From CAVYPR01 sp052145775 (lineage in GTDB: Bacteria; Actinomycetota; Acidimicrobiia; Acidimicrobiales; RAAP-2), in assembly GCA_052145775.1 (NCBI GenBank), contig JBKQNY010000134.1, positions 1-30,005 on the forward strand: a stretch of 30,005 nt of DNA. Reading direction: 5' to 3'. The notes beneath the pieces were generated by a model. That model searched no databases. It saw only the letters and a list, made by a program, of their open reading frames with translations, and was not told where the DNA came from. A program made the position numbers and the translations under genes. Numbering within the stretch: position 1 is the stretch's first letter; every line of letters begins with the position of its first letter. This document shows positions 9,164 through 18,208 of the stretch, piece after piece.

Positions 9164-10909
9164 GTGACCTCCCGCCCACCGGCACGCCAGGTGGAGGGCG
9201 CGAGCCGCTCGCCCCTGCATGCCCCCATGTGGGATCGCAGACCCTTGTGGACCGCTGGCCCAGGTGTCGCCATCCTGACGGTCCTGACCCTGACCCTCGC
9301 CTCCATCGTCGTTCCGGGCGCCGTCGCCGCTGCAAGCGGGCCTGGAGCAGCGGGCGCAACCGTGAGCACGGCCCACGCGCCGGCAAGGGGCGCGCATCCC
9401 AAGACACGAACGATGCTGGGGTCGTACGGAGTTACCTCTTCCGCCATCATCGCCGAGAACAAGCGGGCCGGATCGACGAACTGGAAGCTCTCAGCCACGC
9501 CGGCGGGTGGGTCGATCGCCGGTTTCGCCGACACCACCTATGCGAGCATCGGCCAGACCGTCACGCTCTACGTGACCACTACAGCACCGCGCTTCCACAT
9601 CGTCGCCTACCGGATGGGCTACTACCAGGGGAAGGGGGCTCGTCAGATCTGGCAATCAGCAGAGGTCCCCGGTGTCGTCCAACCGCCCTGTCCCGTCACC
9701 CCGCAGATCAACATGGTCAGCTGTGGCAACTGGTCGCCGTCACTCTCGGTGAAGGTCACGTCGGCATTCGTCCAAGGCGACTATCTCCTCAAGCTCGTCG
9801 GCACCGGGAACCAGCAGAGCTACGTCCTGCTCACCATCTGGGATCCCCGCAACACGGCTGCCTATCTGCTCATGGCGCGCAGCATGACCGAGGAGGGATG
9901 GAACACGTATGGCGGGTACTCCTACTACCAGGGCGAAGGTCCTTGCACGCTCGGACAGGCGGGCACCTATCCGCCGTGCAACCGAGCTCGGGTGGTTTCG
10001 TTCGACCGGCCGATGCTCACAGGACAAGGGGCATCGGACTTCCTTGGCAGCGAGTATCCCCTCGTGCGCTTCATGGAGCAGCACGGCCTGGACGCGGCCT
10101 ACTGCTCCGATGTCACGGTCGACGCGCACCCCACAGTCCTCTTGCACCACCGTGCACTCCTCTCGCTTGACCACGACGAAACGTGGACGTACGCGCAGCG
10201 AGCGGCCGCGCAGCGCGCACTAGACCGCGGGGTGAACCTCGTGTTCTTCGGAGCTGCAGCCCTCGTCCGCCATGCACGCCTGCAGCCCTCCCCCTTAGGC
10301 CCGGACAGGGAGCTGGTGGACTACCGAGATTCCTCGGAGGACCCGCTCGACACGAGCGGTGGTGCGAACACAGTCACCGGGAACACCTTTGCCACACCTC
10401 CGACCAGCGATCCGGTCACATCGCTGGTCGGCAGCGAGTACAGCGGGTACGTGCTTCCAGCTGTGGCCTCGTTGCCGTTCGTCGTCTATGCCGTGACATC
10501 CTGGATCTTCAAGGGGACCGGCCTCAAAGCAGGAGCTTCGGTGCCCGGTGTCATCCGGTCGGACATCAACCACGTGAATCCCACAGCAGCGCCGAGCGAT
10601 CTCGAGGTGCTGGGCCACTCACCGATTCCACTTGCGGATGCGTATTCAAATCAAGGCCAGTGGAACGGCGATACCTACTCGGACATGACCTACTACACGC
10701 GACCGACAGGTGGCGGAGGGGTGTTTGACAGCGGCACGGTCAACTGGCTGTACGCGCTGAACCCCTGTGCGTCGACCGGTGGAAGCTGCACAGGTCTTGC
10801 CGTGGGTTTGATCACGGCCAACCTGCTCCGTGCCGTCGGTGGCGGTCCGGCGGGAAAGAGCCATCCGTCCGTCCCCAACGCCAAGACCGTTGTGCCCCCC
10901 GGCTCGTGA
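9164..10909 (+). CDS. Exported protein similar to N,N-dimethylformamidase large (beta) subunit
   Basis: 581 aa from GTG 9164. An N-terminal hydrophobic segment (AGPGVAILTVLTLTLASIVVPGAVAAA, about residues 31-57) predicts a signal peptide or anchor. The following domain, SIGQTVTLYVTTTAP then FHIVAYRMGYYQGKGARQIW, matches the beta-sandwich and R(M/I)GYY motif of the N,N-dimethylformamidase beta-subunit-like family. The next part (YVLLTIWDPRNTAAYLLM, NTYGGYSYY, DAAYCSDVTVDAHPTVL, LLSLDHDETWT) matches its flavodoxin/GATase-like C-terminal domain. No small alpha subunit is visible nearby, and the family is broad in actinobacteria, so formamidase activity should not be assumed; an extracytoplasmic role is more likely. 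The start could also be ATG 9227, closer to the signal segment. Codon use is somewhat less GC-extreme than its neighbours. Confidence 0.82.
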   Translation: MTSRPPARQVEGASRSPLHAPMWDRRPLWTAGPGVAILTVLTLTLASIVVPGAVAAASGPGAAGATVSTAHAPARGAHPKTRTMLGSYGVTSSAIIAENKRAGSTNWKLSATPAGGSIAGFADTTYASIGQTVTLYVTTTAPRFHIVAYRMGYYQGKGARQIWQSAEVPGVVQPPCPVTPQINMVSCGNWSPSLSVKVTSAFVQGDYLLKLVGTGNQQSYVLLTIWDPRNTAAYLLMARSMTEEGWNTYGGYSYYQGEGPCTLGQAGTYPPCNRARVVSFDRPMLTGQGASDFLGSEYPLVRFMEQHGLDAAYCSDVTVDAHPTVLLHHRALLSLDHDETWTYAQRAAAQRALDRGVNLVFFGAAALVRHARLQPSPLGPDRELVDYRDSSEDPLDTSGGANTVTGNTFATPPTSDPVTSLVGSEYSGYVLPAVASLPFVVYAVTSWIFKGTGLKAGASVPGVIRSDINHVNPTAAPSDLEVLGHSPIPLADAYSNQGQWNGDTYSDMTYYTRPTGGGGVFDSGTVNWLYALNPCASTGGSCTGLAVGLITANLLRAVGGGPAGKSHPSVPNAKTVVPPGS

Positions 10910-10997
10910 TCGGCTCTTGGCCGCGGTGGGTGCGGACAGCGAACGCGCAGACCCGCGGACGGCAGCACCGTCACGCCGTGAGCACCGGCTGAAGGAT

Positions 10998-12095
10998 TCA
11001 ATTCGAGGTCGAGGCCAGATACGGGCCCGAGGAATCAATGCCCAGGCGGGCGACCGCCGTCGAGCGCGGGGACCCGCCGTTGACAGAACGCGATGGGTTG
11101 TAGACCAACCAATCGGCCGATCCGGCGACAGAGACCGACTCTTCACCCGGACCCTGTCCCTGCCGATTGCTGGCGAGGAGGGGCCGTGCCGACTTGTTGG
11201 TGCACGGACCCTCGGGGCCGGCGCAGGCGGCGTCGCCGATGGCGTAGTCGGGGGTGGAGAAGCCCGCGCCGCCCGAGTAGAAGAGCCAGTATCGGCCTCG
11301 TGCGAGCACCAGATCGGGCGCTTCGACCAGACCGTGCTGCCAGGCAAGGCTCGGACCGTAGATGTCCGACGGCCGTCCGACGAGCACCGTCCCTGTCGGG
11401 CGGAGGCGCTGCGACCAGATCTGTGACAAGCCGTCGTCGGGGCGAGAGTTCTTGTCGGACTTCCAGATCATGTAGGCCACCCCGTCGGGGGCCGTGAACA
11501 CCCGAGGGTCGATCGAGCCGCCACTGGCCCCCTGGCAGATGAACGGCTGGGCGGCGGCCAGGTACGGCCCCGACGGCGAGCTCGAGATGGCGTCACCAAT
11601 GCAATGCATCGCTGGGCTGGTCCCGGCCACCCCGGCCGAGAAGTAGAGGATCCACGCGTCGTCGAAATGATGGGCTTCGGGGGCCCACGTGGCCCCGGCG
11701 GCGGCCCAGTCCGGTAGGACCGGCAGGGCGTCAGTGATCGGTCCCCAAGGTCTTTCTCCCACCTTGGTCTGGACCGGGACGTTGAGGTTGGGCAGCGGCT
11801 CGGTCCAGAAGAAGGCGTAGGAGCCGGCGCCCGTCGACACGAGCAACGGATCTCCCCGGTCGATCCACGGAGTGGGGAAGACCACGCCGGGCTCCGCCAA
11901 ATGCGCGCCCCGCACCGGCGGCGGCGTCGTGAGGGCGGACGCGGACTCGGTGGGGCGCAGCTCAGCAGCGTTCGAGAGCGGCGATGCCTGTCCCACAATC
12001 AGGCCGACGACAAAGGTTGCGGCAAGCACCGCCGGAGCCAGCGGTGGCCCAAATCGCGACCATTTCGCCTGCGGGTGATTGGACCGCACGGACAT
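10998..12095 (-). CDS. Secreted GH43-like glycoside hydrolase (five-bladed beta-propeller)
   Basis: Probable exported arabinan/xylan-active or related glycosidase, about 365 aa. The N-terminus has basic residues followed by a hydrophobic stretch (APAVLAATFVVGLIVGQ), a signal peptide or anchor. The GH43 active-site triad can be placed: base Asp in WIDRGDPLLV, pKa-modulating Asp in GSIDPRVFTAPDG, and acid Glu in GLVEAPDLVLARGRYWLFYSGG; WAPEAHHFDDAWILYFSAG is also typical of the fold. Substrate is unknown. The frame is open to 12230, but that longer form would overlap the terminator of the tRNA gene; ATG 12095 gives a normal signal peptide and is preferred, while ATG 12176 is possible. It converges with the dimethylformamidase-like gene. 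Confidence 0.82.
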   Translation of the reverse strand: MSVRSNHPQAKWSRFGPPLAPAVLAATFVVGLIVGQASPLSNAAELRPTESASALTTPPPVRGAHLAEPGVVFPTPWIDRGDPLLVSTGAGSYAFFWTEPLPNLNVPVQTKVGERPWGPITDALPVLPDWAAAGATWAPEAHHFDDAWILYFSAGVAGTSPAMHCIGDAISSSPSGPYLAAAQPFICQGASGGSIDPRVFTAPDGVAYMIWKSDKNSRPDDGLSQIWSQRLRPTGTVLVGRPSDIYGPSLAWQHGLVEAPDLVLARGRYWLFYSGGAGFSTPDYAIGDAACAGPEGPCTNKSARPLLASNRQGQGPGEESVSVAGSADWLVYNPSRSVNGGSPRSTAVARLGIDSSGPYLASTSN

Positions 12096-12236
12096 GCAAC
12101 AGGAGAACGGGTCTCGAGCGGTCTTCTTGCGCAGCGGCGTCCGCTGCTCCTCTCCCGTGCCGGCACCGCCGGCCATGTGGGGCCGCCAGAGGTGGCCGCA
12201 GGGCCGGTCCCAGGGTGCCGCCACCTTCAAAATCGG

Positions 12237-12262
12237 AAAACTCCCTGCTCACGCAGGGAGTT
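12237..12262 (-). terminator. Rho-independent terminator downstream of tRNA-Arg
   Basis: Perfect 10-bp stem (AACTCCCTGC / GCAGGGAGTT) with a 4-nt loop, followed on the minus strand by TTTTCC. It sits 7 nt after the tRNA end and separates the tRNA from the GH43-like gene on the same strand. Confidence 0.85.
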
Positions 12263-12269
12263 CATCCAG

Positions 12270-12343
12270 CGCGCTCGGAGGGATTCGAACCCCCAACCTT
12301 CTGATCCGTAGTCAGATGCTCTAATCCGTTGAGCTACGAGCGC
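12270..12343 (-). tRNA. tRNA-Arg (anticodon ACG)
   Basis: A full cloverleaf can be folded: 7-bp acceptor stem GCGCTCG/CGAGCGC, D arm GCTC...GAGC, anticodon stem TCTGA/TCAGA with loop CTACGGA (anticodon ACG, read as ICG), 5-nt variable loop, and T arm with TTCGAAT loop. The discriminator is G and the 3' CCA is not encoded, so it must be added enzymatically. Confidence 0.97.
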
Positions 12344-12506
12344 AGGTACTGGCCGTCGAGCCACCCAATCTACCGCTGCCGGGAGACTTCCCGCCCCGGC
12401 CTGGCCGTCTCGTCACCAACCCCGGACCCCCTCCCGGCATTCCCTTGTCTAGGGTTCCCGGCAGGCTCACCGGTTCACAGGCGGGTGCGACCGAGAGGAG
12501 AGGCCA

Positions 12507-14843
12507 GTGGGCAATCGGAGCAGGGGAAGAGCGCTGTTGGCCGGGCTGCTGGCCGTGGGCGCCGTGGGCGCATCGCTGCCGGCCCTCGTCGGTGCGCCCG
12601 CGGCGGCCAGCGATGCAGCCGTTCCGGCTACCACTGCAGCTGCGCCGTTCAGCGGCCACGGCTCGATCGACGAGGCCTATGTCCTGGATGCCACGCCCGG
12701 GGAACGGCTGCTTCTGGTCAACCACGCCGGGCAGGAGGTCGGGAGCGGGACGGCGGACCGACTGGGCAGCCTCATCTTCCGCACAATCACGCCCGGAACC
12801 GGCTACGACGTTCGCGCCGTCCACGGCACCACCGTCTACGGGACCATGCCCTTCGAGGTGCTCAGCACCAAGAGCACGCCGGCGGCGAGCTTCTATGCCG
12901 ACCAGCACCTGCACGCAGGCTTGAACTACATCACCATGCGCGACGGCGTGAAGCTTGCCGCCACCGTGCGGCTCCCACCGGGCAAGACCCTGACAGACGG
13001 GCCGTTCCCGACGGTGATCGAGGACTCGTGGTATCCCATCGCCGGACCGGACAGTCTGATCACATCGATCCTCCACCCGAACACACCCAAGATCACAAAG
13101 ACACTTCTGCCGACAACGGCCACGGCCGTCGGTTCGATCATTGCCCCGTTGGTCGGCTTCGCCACGGTCAGCCTGCAAATGCGGGGCACGGGGTGCTCGG
13201 GCGGTGCCTTCGACCTGTTCGGTCTGCCAAGCACCTACGACGGCTACGACGCCGTGCAGATCGTAGGCAGCCAGCCCTGGGTACGACACCACAAGGTCGG
13301 CCTGGTGGGGATCTCGTTCTCGGGCATCTCCCAGCTCTTCATCGCCGGCACCGACCCGCCGGACCTGGCGGCCGCCCTCCCTCTGTCGGTCACCAACGAC
13401 CTCTATACAACCGGGTTCCCCGGCGGGATCTTCAACGACGGCTTCGCCGCCAGCTGGATCGCCGAGCGGGTGGCGGCGGCCAAACCGGCGCCGACAGGCG
13501 GGGAGAAGTATGCCCAGGCGCTCATCAAGCAGGGCACACAGCAGTGCCTGGCCAACCAGAAGCTCCGCCTCCAGACCCAGAATGTCGAGACCCTGCTGAA
13601 GGAGAGCAACTACCGCACCCCCGCCCTCTACGACCAGCGCTCGCCCGAAGCCTGGGCTCAGCACATCAAGGTGCCGGTCTACATCGCCGGTGCTCTCGAG
13701 GACGAGCAGACCGGGCCGCAGTGGCCGGCCATCATCTCCGCGCTGAGCCACGACCCCCAGGTGTACGCCACCGTGATCAATGGCACCCACGCCGACTCGC
13801 TCGGACCGGCGATCCTCAGCCGCTGGCTCGAGTTCATGGATATCTATGTGGCCGGTGAGGTCCCCAAGGCGACACCGACCGTGACCGCGTTGTCCGGCAG
13901 CCTCTACCAACTCCTAGCCAGCGCCCCGTCCGAGCCGTTCCCGGCCATCCGGTTCACGACAGCGCCGAGCCTGGCCGCCGCCAAGGCGGACTTCGAGAAG
14001 CAGACGCCCCGGGTCAGGGTGCTCTTCGACAACGGTGGCGGCTCTGCTGGCCCAGGTGCGCTCCAACCCGAGTGGGAGGCCGACTTCACGACCTGGCCGC
14101 CGCCCAAGGCCGTCGCCACCACCTTCGACCTCGGCCCGGGCGGGACCCTTTCTTCGAGCAAGCCCGCCAGCGACAGCACCGTGTCGTTCAAGCCCAACCC
14201 GACAGCCCGTCCGGCCGTCGACCTGGCCTCGACACAGAACGTCTGGGCGCCGCTCCCCCCCTACAACTGGACCCCGATCACCGGCACCAACGGGGTCGGA
14301 TTCATCTCGCCCGTGTTGAAGACAAACGTGGTGGTGGTCGGTCCGGCCAGCCTGAACTTGGTCCTCAAGTCGACGGCCGCCGACACCGACCTCCAGGCCA
14401 CGGTCTCCGAGGTGCTCCCCGATGGCAAGGAGATGTACGTGACGTCGGGCTTTTTGCGGGCCGATGACCGGGCACTCGACGCGGCCAATTCGACCACCAC
14501 CCACCCGGTCCCCACCTTCCTGGCGTCGACAGCGAGCCCGCTGCCCAAGGACAAGTTCACCCTGGTGCGGGTCCCGATCGACCCGATCGGCTTCGCCTTC
14601 CGGGCGGGGTCGCGCATCCGCATCACGGTCGAAGCCCCCGGCGGCACACGTCCTGAATGGGCGTTCGACACCCTGCACACCGGTGGCGACGTCACCGACA
14701 CCGTCCAGCTGGGCGGGTCCCAGCCGTCGACCGTGGTGCTCTCGGTCGTGCCCGGCATCACCCCGCCCGACCCCCAGCCGGCCTGCCCGTCGCTGCGGGG
14801 CGAGCCCTGCCGCACCTACGTCCCGGCCGGCAACGGCGGGTAG
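12507..14843 (+). CDS. Exported CocE/NonD (X-Pro dipeptidyl-peptidase S15) family hydrolase
   Basis: Serine hydrolase, 778 aa. The N-terminal ~35 residues (RSRGRALLAGLLAVGAVGASLPALVGAPAAA) form a signal peptide with an alanine-rich cleavage region. The S15 catalytic domain begins near YITMRDGVKLAATVRLP (about 141-157). It contains SLQMRGTGCSGGAFDLF, the equivalent of the RGxGxSxG motif, and the nucleophile elbow GLVGISFSG (Ser270). The acid is probably Asp399 (GALEDEQTG) and the base His428 (NGTHADS). The C-terminal part, about 540-760, is the jelly-roll domain of the family (GSRIRITVEAPGG). It probably hydrolyses an ester or peptide outside the cell; which one is unknown. GTG 12507 follows GAGAGG. 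A possible -10 box TAGGGT lies at 12450-12455. Confidence 0.9.
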   Translation: MGNRSRGRALLAGLLAVGAVGASLPALVGAPAAASDAAVPATTAAAPFSGHGSIDEAYVLDATPGERLLLVNHAGQEVGSGTADRLGSLIFRTITPGTGYDVRAVHGTTVYGTMPFEVLSTKSTPAASFYADQHLHAGLNYITMRDGVKLAATVRLPPGKTLTDGPFPTVIEDSWYPIAGPDSLITSILHPNTPKITKTLLPTTATAVGSIIAPLVGFATVSLQMRGTGCSGGAFDLFGLPSTYDGYDAVQIVGSQPWVRHHKVGLVGISFSGISQLFIAGTDPPDLAAALPLSVTNDLYTTGFPGGIFNDGFAASWIAERVAAAKPAPTGGEKYAQALIKQGTQQCLANQKLRLQTQNVETLLKESNYRTPALYDQRSPEAWAQHIKVPVYIAGALEDEQTGPQWPAIISALSHDPQVYATVINGTHADSLGPAILSRWLEFMDIYVAGEVPKATPTVTALSGSLYQLLASAPSEPFPAIRFTTAPSLAAAKADFEKQTPRVRVLFDNGGGSAGPGALQPEWEADFTTWPPPKAVATTFDLGPGGTLSSSKPASDSTVSFKPNPTARPAVDLASTQNVWAPLPPYNWTPITGTNGVGFISPVLKTNVVVVGPASLNLVLKSTAADTDLQATVSEVLPDGKEMYVTSGFLRADDRALDAANSTTTHPVPTFLASTASPLPKDKFTLVRVPIDPIGFAFRAGSRIRITVEAPGGTRPEWAFDTLHTGGDVTDTVQLGGSQPSTVVLSVVPGITPPDPQPACPSLRGEPCRTYVPAGNGG

Positions 14844-14905
14844 CCGGCACCCCGGCCCTCAGTTACCCTGGGGTGAGCTACCGGAACGAGGCGGGGAGGG
14901 TGGCC

Positions 14906-16054
14906 ATGGCTGCGACGATCATCGACGCCGATCAGCACCTGTTCGAGACGAGGACGACCTGGTCCGACCATATCGACCCCGGGCGACGCGAGGACGCCCT
15001 CTCGATCGCCGACGACGACCACGGCTGGCCATGGATCACGTGGCGCGGTGAGCAGCTCTGCCCGGTCGAGGTCCAGCACCCCGGCCGCCCCGAGGAGGTG
15101 GGCGACAACCGGTTGCGCATGGAACGCGGCGAATCGGCCCCGGCCAGCTACGAGGAGCTGCTGCCTCCCGGCTACGCCTCACCCACGGCCCGGCTGGCCG
15201 AACTCGACCGGTTCGGCCTCGGTGCGGCCGTCCTCTTCCCCAACTTCGGCCTCATGTGGGAGCAGAAGCTGTCATCGGACCCCGCGGCGCTGGCGGCCAA
15301 CCTCACCGCCTACAACCGCTGGGCGGCCACCGCCACCGAGGACGGCAAGGGCCGCCTCCACGCCGTGGGGCACCTCAACCTGGCCGACACCGACTGGGCG
15401 GTCGAGGAGATCGGGCGCCTGGCGAAATCCGGCATCCGGCTGGCCATGGTGGCGCCGGCGCCGGTCAACGGGAGGTCGCTCTCCCAGCCGGCCCTGGACC
15501 CGGTGTGGGCCGCCTTCTGCGAGCACGGCGTCGCCCCCGTCTTCCACGTGGCCAGCTTCGAGAGCCCGCTCCATCCCGCCTGGTACGACGGGGACCCCGC
15601 GCCCGACGACCGCCTGCTCGACTCGGTCTTCTTGTGGGCGGCCCCGGCGGTGGCCCTGGCGAACCTCATCCTGAACGGCACCCTCGAGCGTTTCCCCGAC
15701 CTGCGCATCGGGGTGGTCGAGCTTACCGCCGGCTGGGTGCCCACCTTCCTCCTCCACATCGACGGGGCTTCGGACTTCTACGCCCTGCGACACGGCGCCC
15801 CCTACCGCCAGCTCGGGCTGCGCCCCTCGGAGTACTTCCTGCGCCAGGTACGCGTGGCCGCCCTCCCCTACGAGCAGCCCGGGCGGCTGGTCGAGCAGGT
15901 GGGGGAGGACATGTTCATGTTCGGGAGCGACTGGCCCCACGCCGAAGGGGTGGCCGACCCGGTGGCCGCCGCCACCCGGGGTGCGGGGCGCCTCGAGGGC
16001 CGGGCGTTCGACCAGCTGATGGGCGGCAACGCCGCCTGGCTGCTCGGCCTCTGA
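14906..16054 (+). CDS. Amidohydrolase family protein (amidohydrolase_2)
   Basis: Metal-dependent hydrolase or decarboxylase with a TIM-barrel fold, 382 aa. The N-terminal IIDADQHLFE motif (D9, H11) occupies the position of the family's metal-binding DxH. Other signature elements are HVASFESPLH (H214, a metal-ligand position), a C-terminal GSDWPHAEG with D342, and the final GGNAAWLLGL, matching the common ...NAARLLGL ending. This pattern is typical of ACMSD-like amidohydrolase_2 members, some of which are decarboxylases; the substrate cannot be told. Start: ATG 14906 has a GGGGAGGG purine-rich stretch upstream. The frame is open much further but only as a shadow of the hydrolase upstream. It is 62 bp after that gene, possibly one transcript. 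Confidence 0.88.
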   Translation: MAATIIDADQHLFETRTTWSDHIDPGRREDALSIADDDHGWPWITWRGEQLCPVEVQHPGRPEEVGDNRLRMERGESAPASYEELLPPGYASPTARLAELDRFGLGAAVLFPNFGLMWEQKLSSDPAALAANLTAYNRWAATATEDGKGRLHAVGHLNLADTDWAVEEIGRLAKSGIRLAMVAPAPVNGRSLSQPALDPVWAAFCEHGVAPVFHVASFESPLHPAWYDGDPAPDDRLLDSVFLWAAPAVALANLILNGTLERFPDLRIGVVELTAGWVPTFLLHIDGASDFYALRHGAPYRQLGLRPSEYFLRQVRVAALPYEQPGRLVEQVGEDMFMFGSDWPHAEGVADPVAAATRGAGRLEGRAFDQLMGGNAAWLLGL

Positions 16055-16067
16055 CCCGGGAGCCGCC

Positions 16068-16877
16068 TCAGACGCCGAGGTGGCCGGTCTCCCAGAGCTT
16101 GATGCCGCCGAGGATGCCGGCCGTGTTGTCCACCACGGTGGTCTTTTGGCTCAGGTGGCCGAGGTCGTCGCGCCGCACCCGGCGGGCGTTGCCGCCCCCC
16201 ATGTAGAGGCGGTCATAGAAGAAGAGGCCGTCGAGGAGGGCGGCTGCCTTCTGGACCCGGCGGTTCCACCGCTGGTCGCCGATCTCCTTGCGCGTGCGCT
16301 CGCCCAGCTGCTCGTTGTAGGTCTCGCCCTTGCGGAAGGGCTGGTGGGCGATCTCGAGGTGGGGCAGGAGGGCGCCGTCGAGGAAGATGGCCGTGCCGAA
16401 CCCGGTGCCCAGGGTGACCACCAGCTCCAGGCCCTTCCCCGACATCACGGCCAGCCCCTGGACGTCGGCGTCATTCGCCACCCGGGCCCGCTTGCCGATC
16501 GCCGCGGCCAGCGCGCCGGCCAGGTCGAAGCAGTCCCAGGCCGATTCCAGCTTCGGGTCGACGTGGGTGCCCGGTCCCGATTCGGTCACGAAGTGGGGGG
16601 CGCTCATGATCAGCCCCTTGCGCACCATCCCCGGGAAGCCGGCCGACACCCGGTCGGCCTCGGGGAGCGTCCCGGCCAGCTTGGTCAGCGCCGGCACCAG
16701 CCCGTTGTGGCCGTCGGGGGGCATGGGGTAGGTGGTGGCCACCTTGACGCGCTCGGCCACCATGGCCCCCGTTGCGTCGAGGACCGAGGCCTTGAGGCCG
16801 GTGCCCCCGATGTCGAAGGACAGGGTGTAGGGGCGCTGGTGGTCCGTCCCCTCCGTCGTCGGCATCCCCTCGGCCAT
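16068..16877 (-). CDS. ppgK: Polyphosphate glucokinase (ROK family)
   Basis: Phosphorylates glucose using polyphosphate (and often ATP), feeding glycolysis; cytoplasmic, 269 aa. ROK features: phosphate-binding FDIGGTGLKASVLD (residues 21-34), catalytic Asp136 in VANDADVQG, and LGTGFGTAIFLDG (156-168). The segment LPHLEIAHQPFRKGETYNEQLGERTRKEIG lacks the Cys zinc motif of repressor-type ROK proteins and agrees well with actinobacterial PpgK. The enzyme converges with the amidohydrolase gene (14 bp gap). On the minus strand TACAGT lies 8 nt before ATG 16877, suggesting a leaderless transcript. The second ATG, four codons in, is an alternative start. Confidence 0.9.
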   Translation of the reverse strand: MAEGMPTTEGTDHQRPYTLSFDIGGTGLKASVLDATGAMVAERVKVATTYPMPPDGHNGLVPALTKLAGTLPEADRVSAGFPGMVRKGLIMSAPHFVTESGPGTHVDPKLESAWDCFDLAGALAAAIGKRARVANDADVQGLAVMSGKGLELVVTLGTGFGTAIFLDGALLPHLEIAHQPFRKGETYNEQLGERTRKEIGDQRWNRRVQKAAALLDGLFFYDRLYMGGGNARRVRRDDLGHLSQKTTVVDNTAGILGGIKLWETGHLGV

Positions 16878-16885
16878 CGCCCGGC

Positions 16886-16891
16886 ACTGTA
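16886..16891 (-). promoter_or_regulatory. Putative -10 box of ppgK
   Basis: TACAGT on the minus strand, 8 nt before the ppgK ATG; no Shine-Dalgarno between. Confidence 0.4.
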
Positions 16892-16928
16892 ACGCCCGCG
16901 CCGCGGGCGCACGGCTCGGCGGCGGCGG

Positions 16929-18155
16929 TCAGGCGCGGGCGAGGCGGACCGGCAGGGCGGCCAGGCCGCGCAGCACCACGTTCTTCCGGTAGGCCACCCG
17001 GTCGGTGGCCAGCTCGATCGTGCCGGCCCGCCGCACCAGCTCGCCCAGCGCCACCTGGGCCTCCAGGCGGGCCAGCGGCGCGCCGAGGCAGTGGTGCAGG
17101 CCGAACCCGAAGCCGAGGTGCCGGTTGTCGGCCCGGCCCAGGTCGAGGCCGTCGGGATCGTTGAAGGCCTCGGGATCGCGGTTGGCCGATCCGAGCAGGA
17201 CGACCACGAACTCGCCCCGGGCCAGGTGCACATCGCCGACCGTCATGTCGCCGGTGAGGGTCCGACCGGTGAACTGCACCGGCGAGACGTAGCGCAGTAG
17301 CTCCTCGGTGCCGCTGCGGGCGAGCCCCGGGTCGGCACGGAGCCGTTCGAGCTGGTCGGGGTGGTCGAGCAGGGCCAGCACGCCCCCAGAGATGAGGTTG
17401 ACGGTGGTCTCGTGGCCGGCCACCAGGAGCAGGATCGCCGTCGACAGCAGCTCCCCCTCCGACAGCGAGTCCCCGGCCTCCTCGGCCAGGGCCAGCTGGC
17501 TGAGGAGGTCCGGACCGGGACGGGCTCGCCGCCCAGCCAGGAGGGCGAAGAAGTAGTCGGCGAACGCCGCCACGGCGTCGAAGCGGGCGCGCTGGACCTC
17601 CTCGGTCAGGAGGAAGTCGGGGTCGAGCCCGCGGGCCAGCACGGCCGACCACGCACCGAAGCGCTCCTGGTCCTCGGCCGGGACGCCGAGCATGTCGCAG
17701 ATGATGCGGACCGGGAGCGGGTGGGCGAAGTCGGCCACCGCATCCATCTCCCCGCGGGCGAGGGCCGCGTCCAGCAGCTCGGCCACGATCGACTCGGTGC
17801 GGGTCCGCAGCCCCTCGACCATCCGGGGCGTGAAGGCCTTGGACACCAACGCGCGCAGCCGGGTGTGGTCCGGCGGGTCCCGGAAGAGGAACGGCCGGTT
17901 GTCGTGCTCGGCCTCGGCCAGCGCGTTCCGGCGGGCCCTGGTGGTGGCGAACCCCTCGGGGGCCGACGCCGGGTCGACGTTGGTGCCGTCGGAGGACGCC
18001 CGGCGGTCTCGCAGCACGGCCAGGCAGTCGGCGTGCCGGGTCAGCACCCAGAACCCCCTCGGGCTCCGGTGCACCGGGGCCACCCGCCGCAGCTCCTCGT
18101 AGAGGGGCCAGGGGTCACTCACCACCCGGGGGTCGCCTGGGTCGTAGGCGGTCAC
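16929..18155 (-). CDS. Cytochrome P450
   Basis: Soluble haem-thiolate monooxygenase, 408 aa, the normal length for a bacterial class I P450. Landmarks: FLFRDPPDHTRLRALVSKAFTP (C-helix region, about 89-110), I-helix oxygen-binding AGHETT (246-251), K-helix ExxR (E285-R288), and the haem loop FGFGLHHCLGAPLAR with Cys356 as the iron ligand. The overall sequence resembles CYP107/CYP105-like enzymes that hydroxylate small hydrophobic molecules. No ferredoxin or reductase gene lies next to it, so redox partners must be elsewhere. GTG 18155 lies 8 nt after TACGCT on the minus strand, a leaderless-type start. It is divergent from the methyltransferase gene, with 53 bp between starts. Confidence 0.96.
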   Translation of the reverse strand: MTAYDPGDPRVVSDPWPLYEELRRVAPVHRSPRGFWVLTRHADCLAVLRDRRASSDGTNVDPASAPEGFATTRARRNALAEAEHDNRPFLFRDPPDHTRLRALVSKAFTPRMVEGLRTRTESIVAELLDAALARGEMDAVADFAHPLPVRIICDMLGVPAEDQERFGAWSAVLARGLDPDFLLTEEVQRARFDAVAAFADYFFALLAGRRARPGPDLLSQLALAEEAGDSLSEGELLSTAILLLVAGHETTVNLISGGVLALLDHPDQLERLRADPGLARSGTEELLRYVSPVQFTGRTLTGDMTVGDVHLARGEFVVVLLGSANRDPEAFNDPDGLDLGRADNRHLGFGFGLHHCLGAPLARLEAQVALGELVRRAGTIELATDRVAYRKNVVLRGLAALPVRLARA

Positions 18156-18163
18156 GACGCCCG

Positions 18164-18169
18164 AGCGTA
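18164..18169 (-). promoter_or_regulatory. Putative -10 box of the P450 gene
   Basis: TACGCT (TANNNT) on the minus strand, 8 nt before GTG 18155. Confidence 0.4.
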
Positions 18170-18208
18170 CCGGCGCAACCTCCGCCGGCCCTGGGGCATG
18201 CTCTGGGC

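Noticed and set aside
10910..10997. Possible terminator between the convergent dimethylformamidase-like and GH43-like genes
   Set aside because: No stem with adequate pairing or T tract could be found in this short gap.
12270..12343. tRNA-Arg as attachment site for the conjugative element
   Set aside because: tRNA genes are common integration sites, but I found no second copy of the tRNA 3' end near the conjugation genes, no integrase, and it lies over 6 kb away.
12321..13910. 529-codon open frame on the minus strand opposite the CocE-like hydrolase
   Set aside because: Antisense shadow in high-GC DNA; the plus-strand protein has a full catalytic triad and signal peptide, and this frame also crosses the tRNA-Arg gene.
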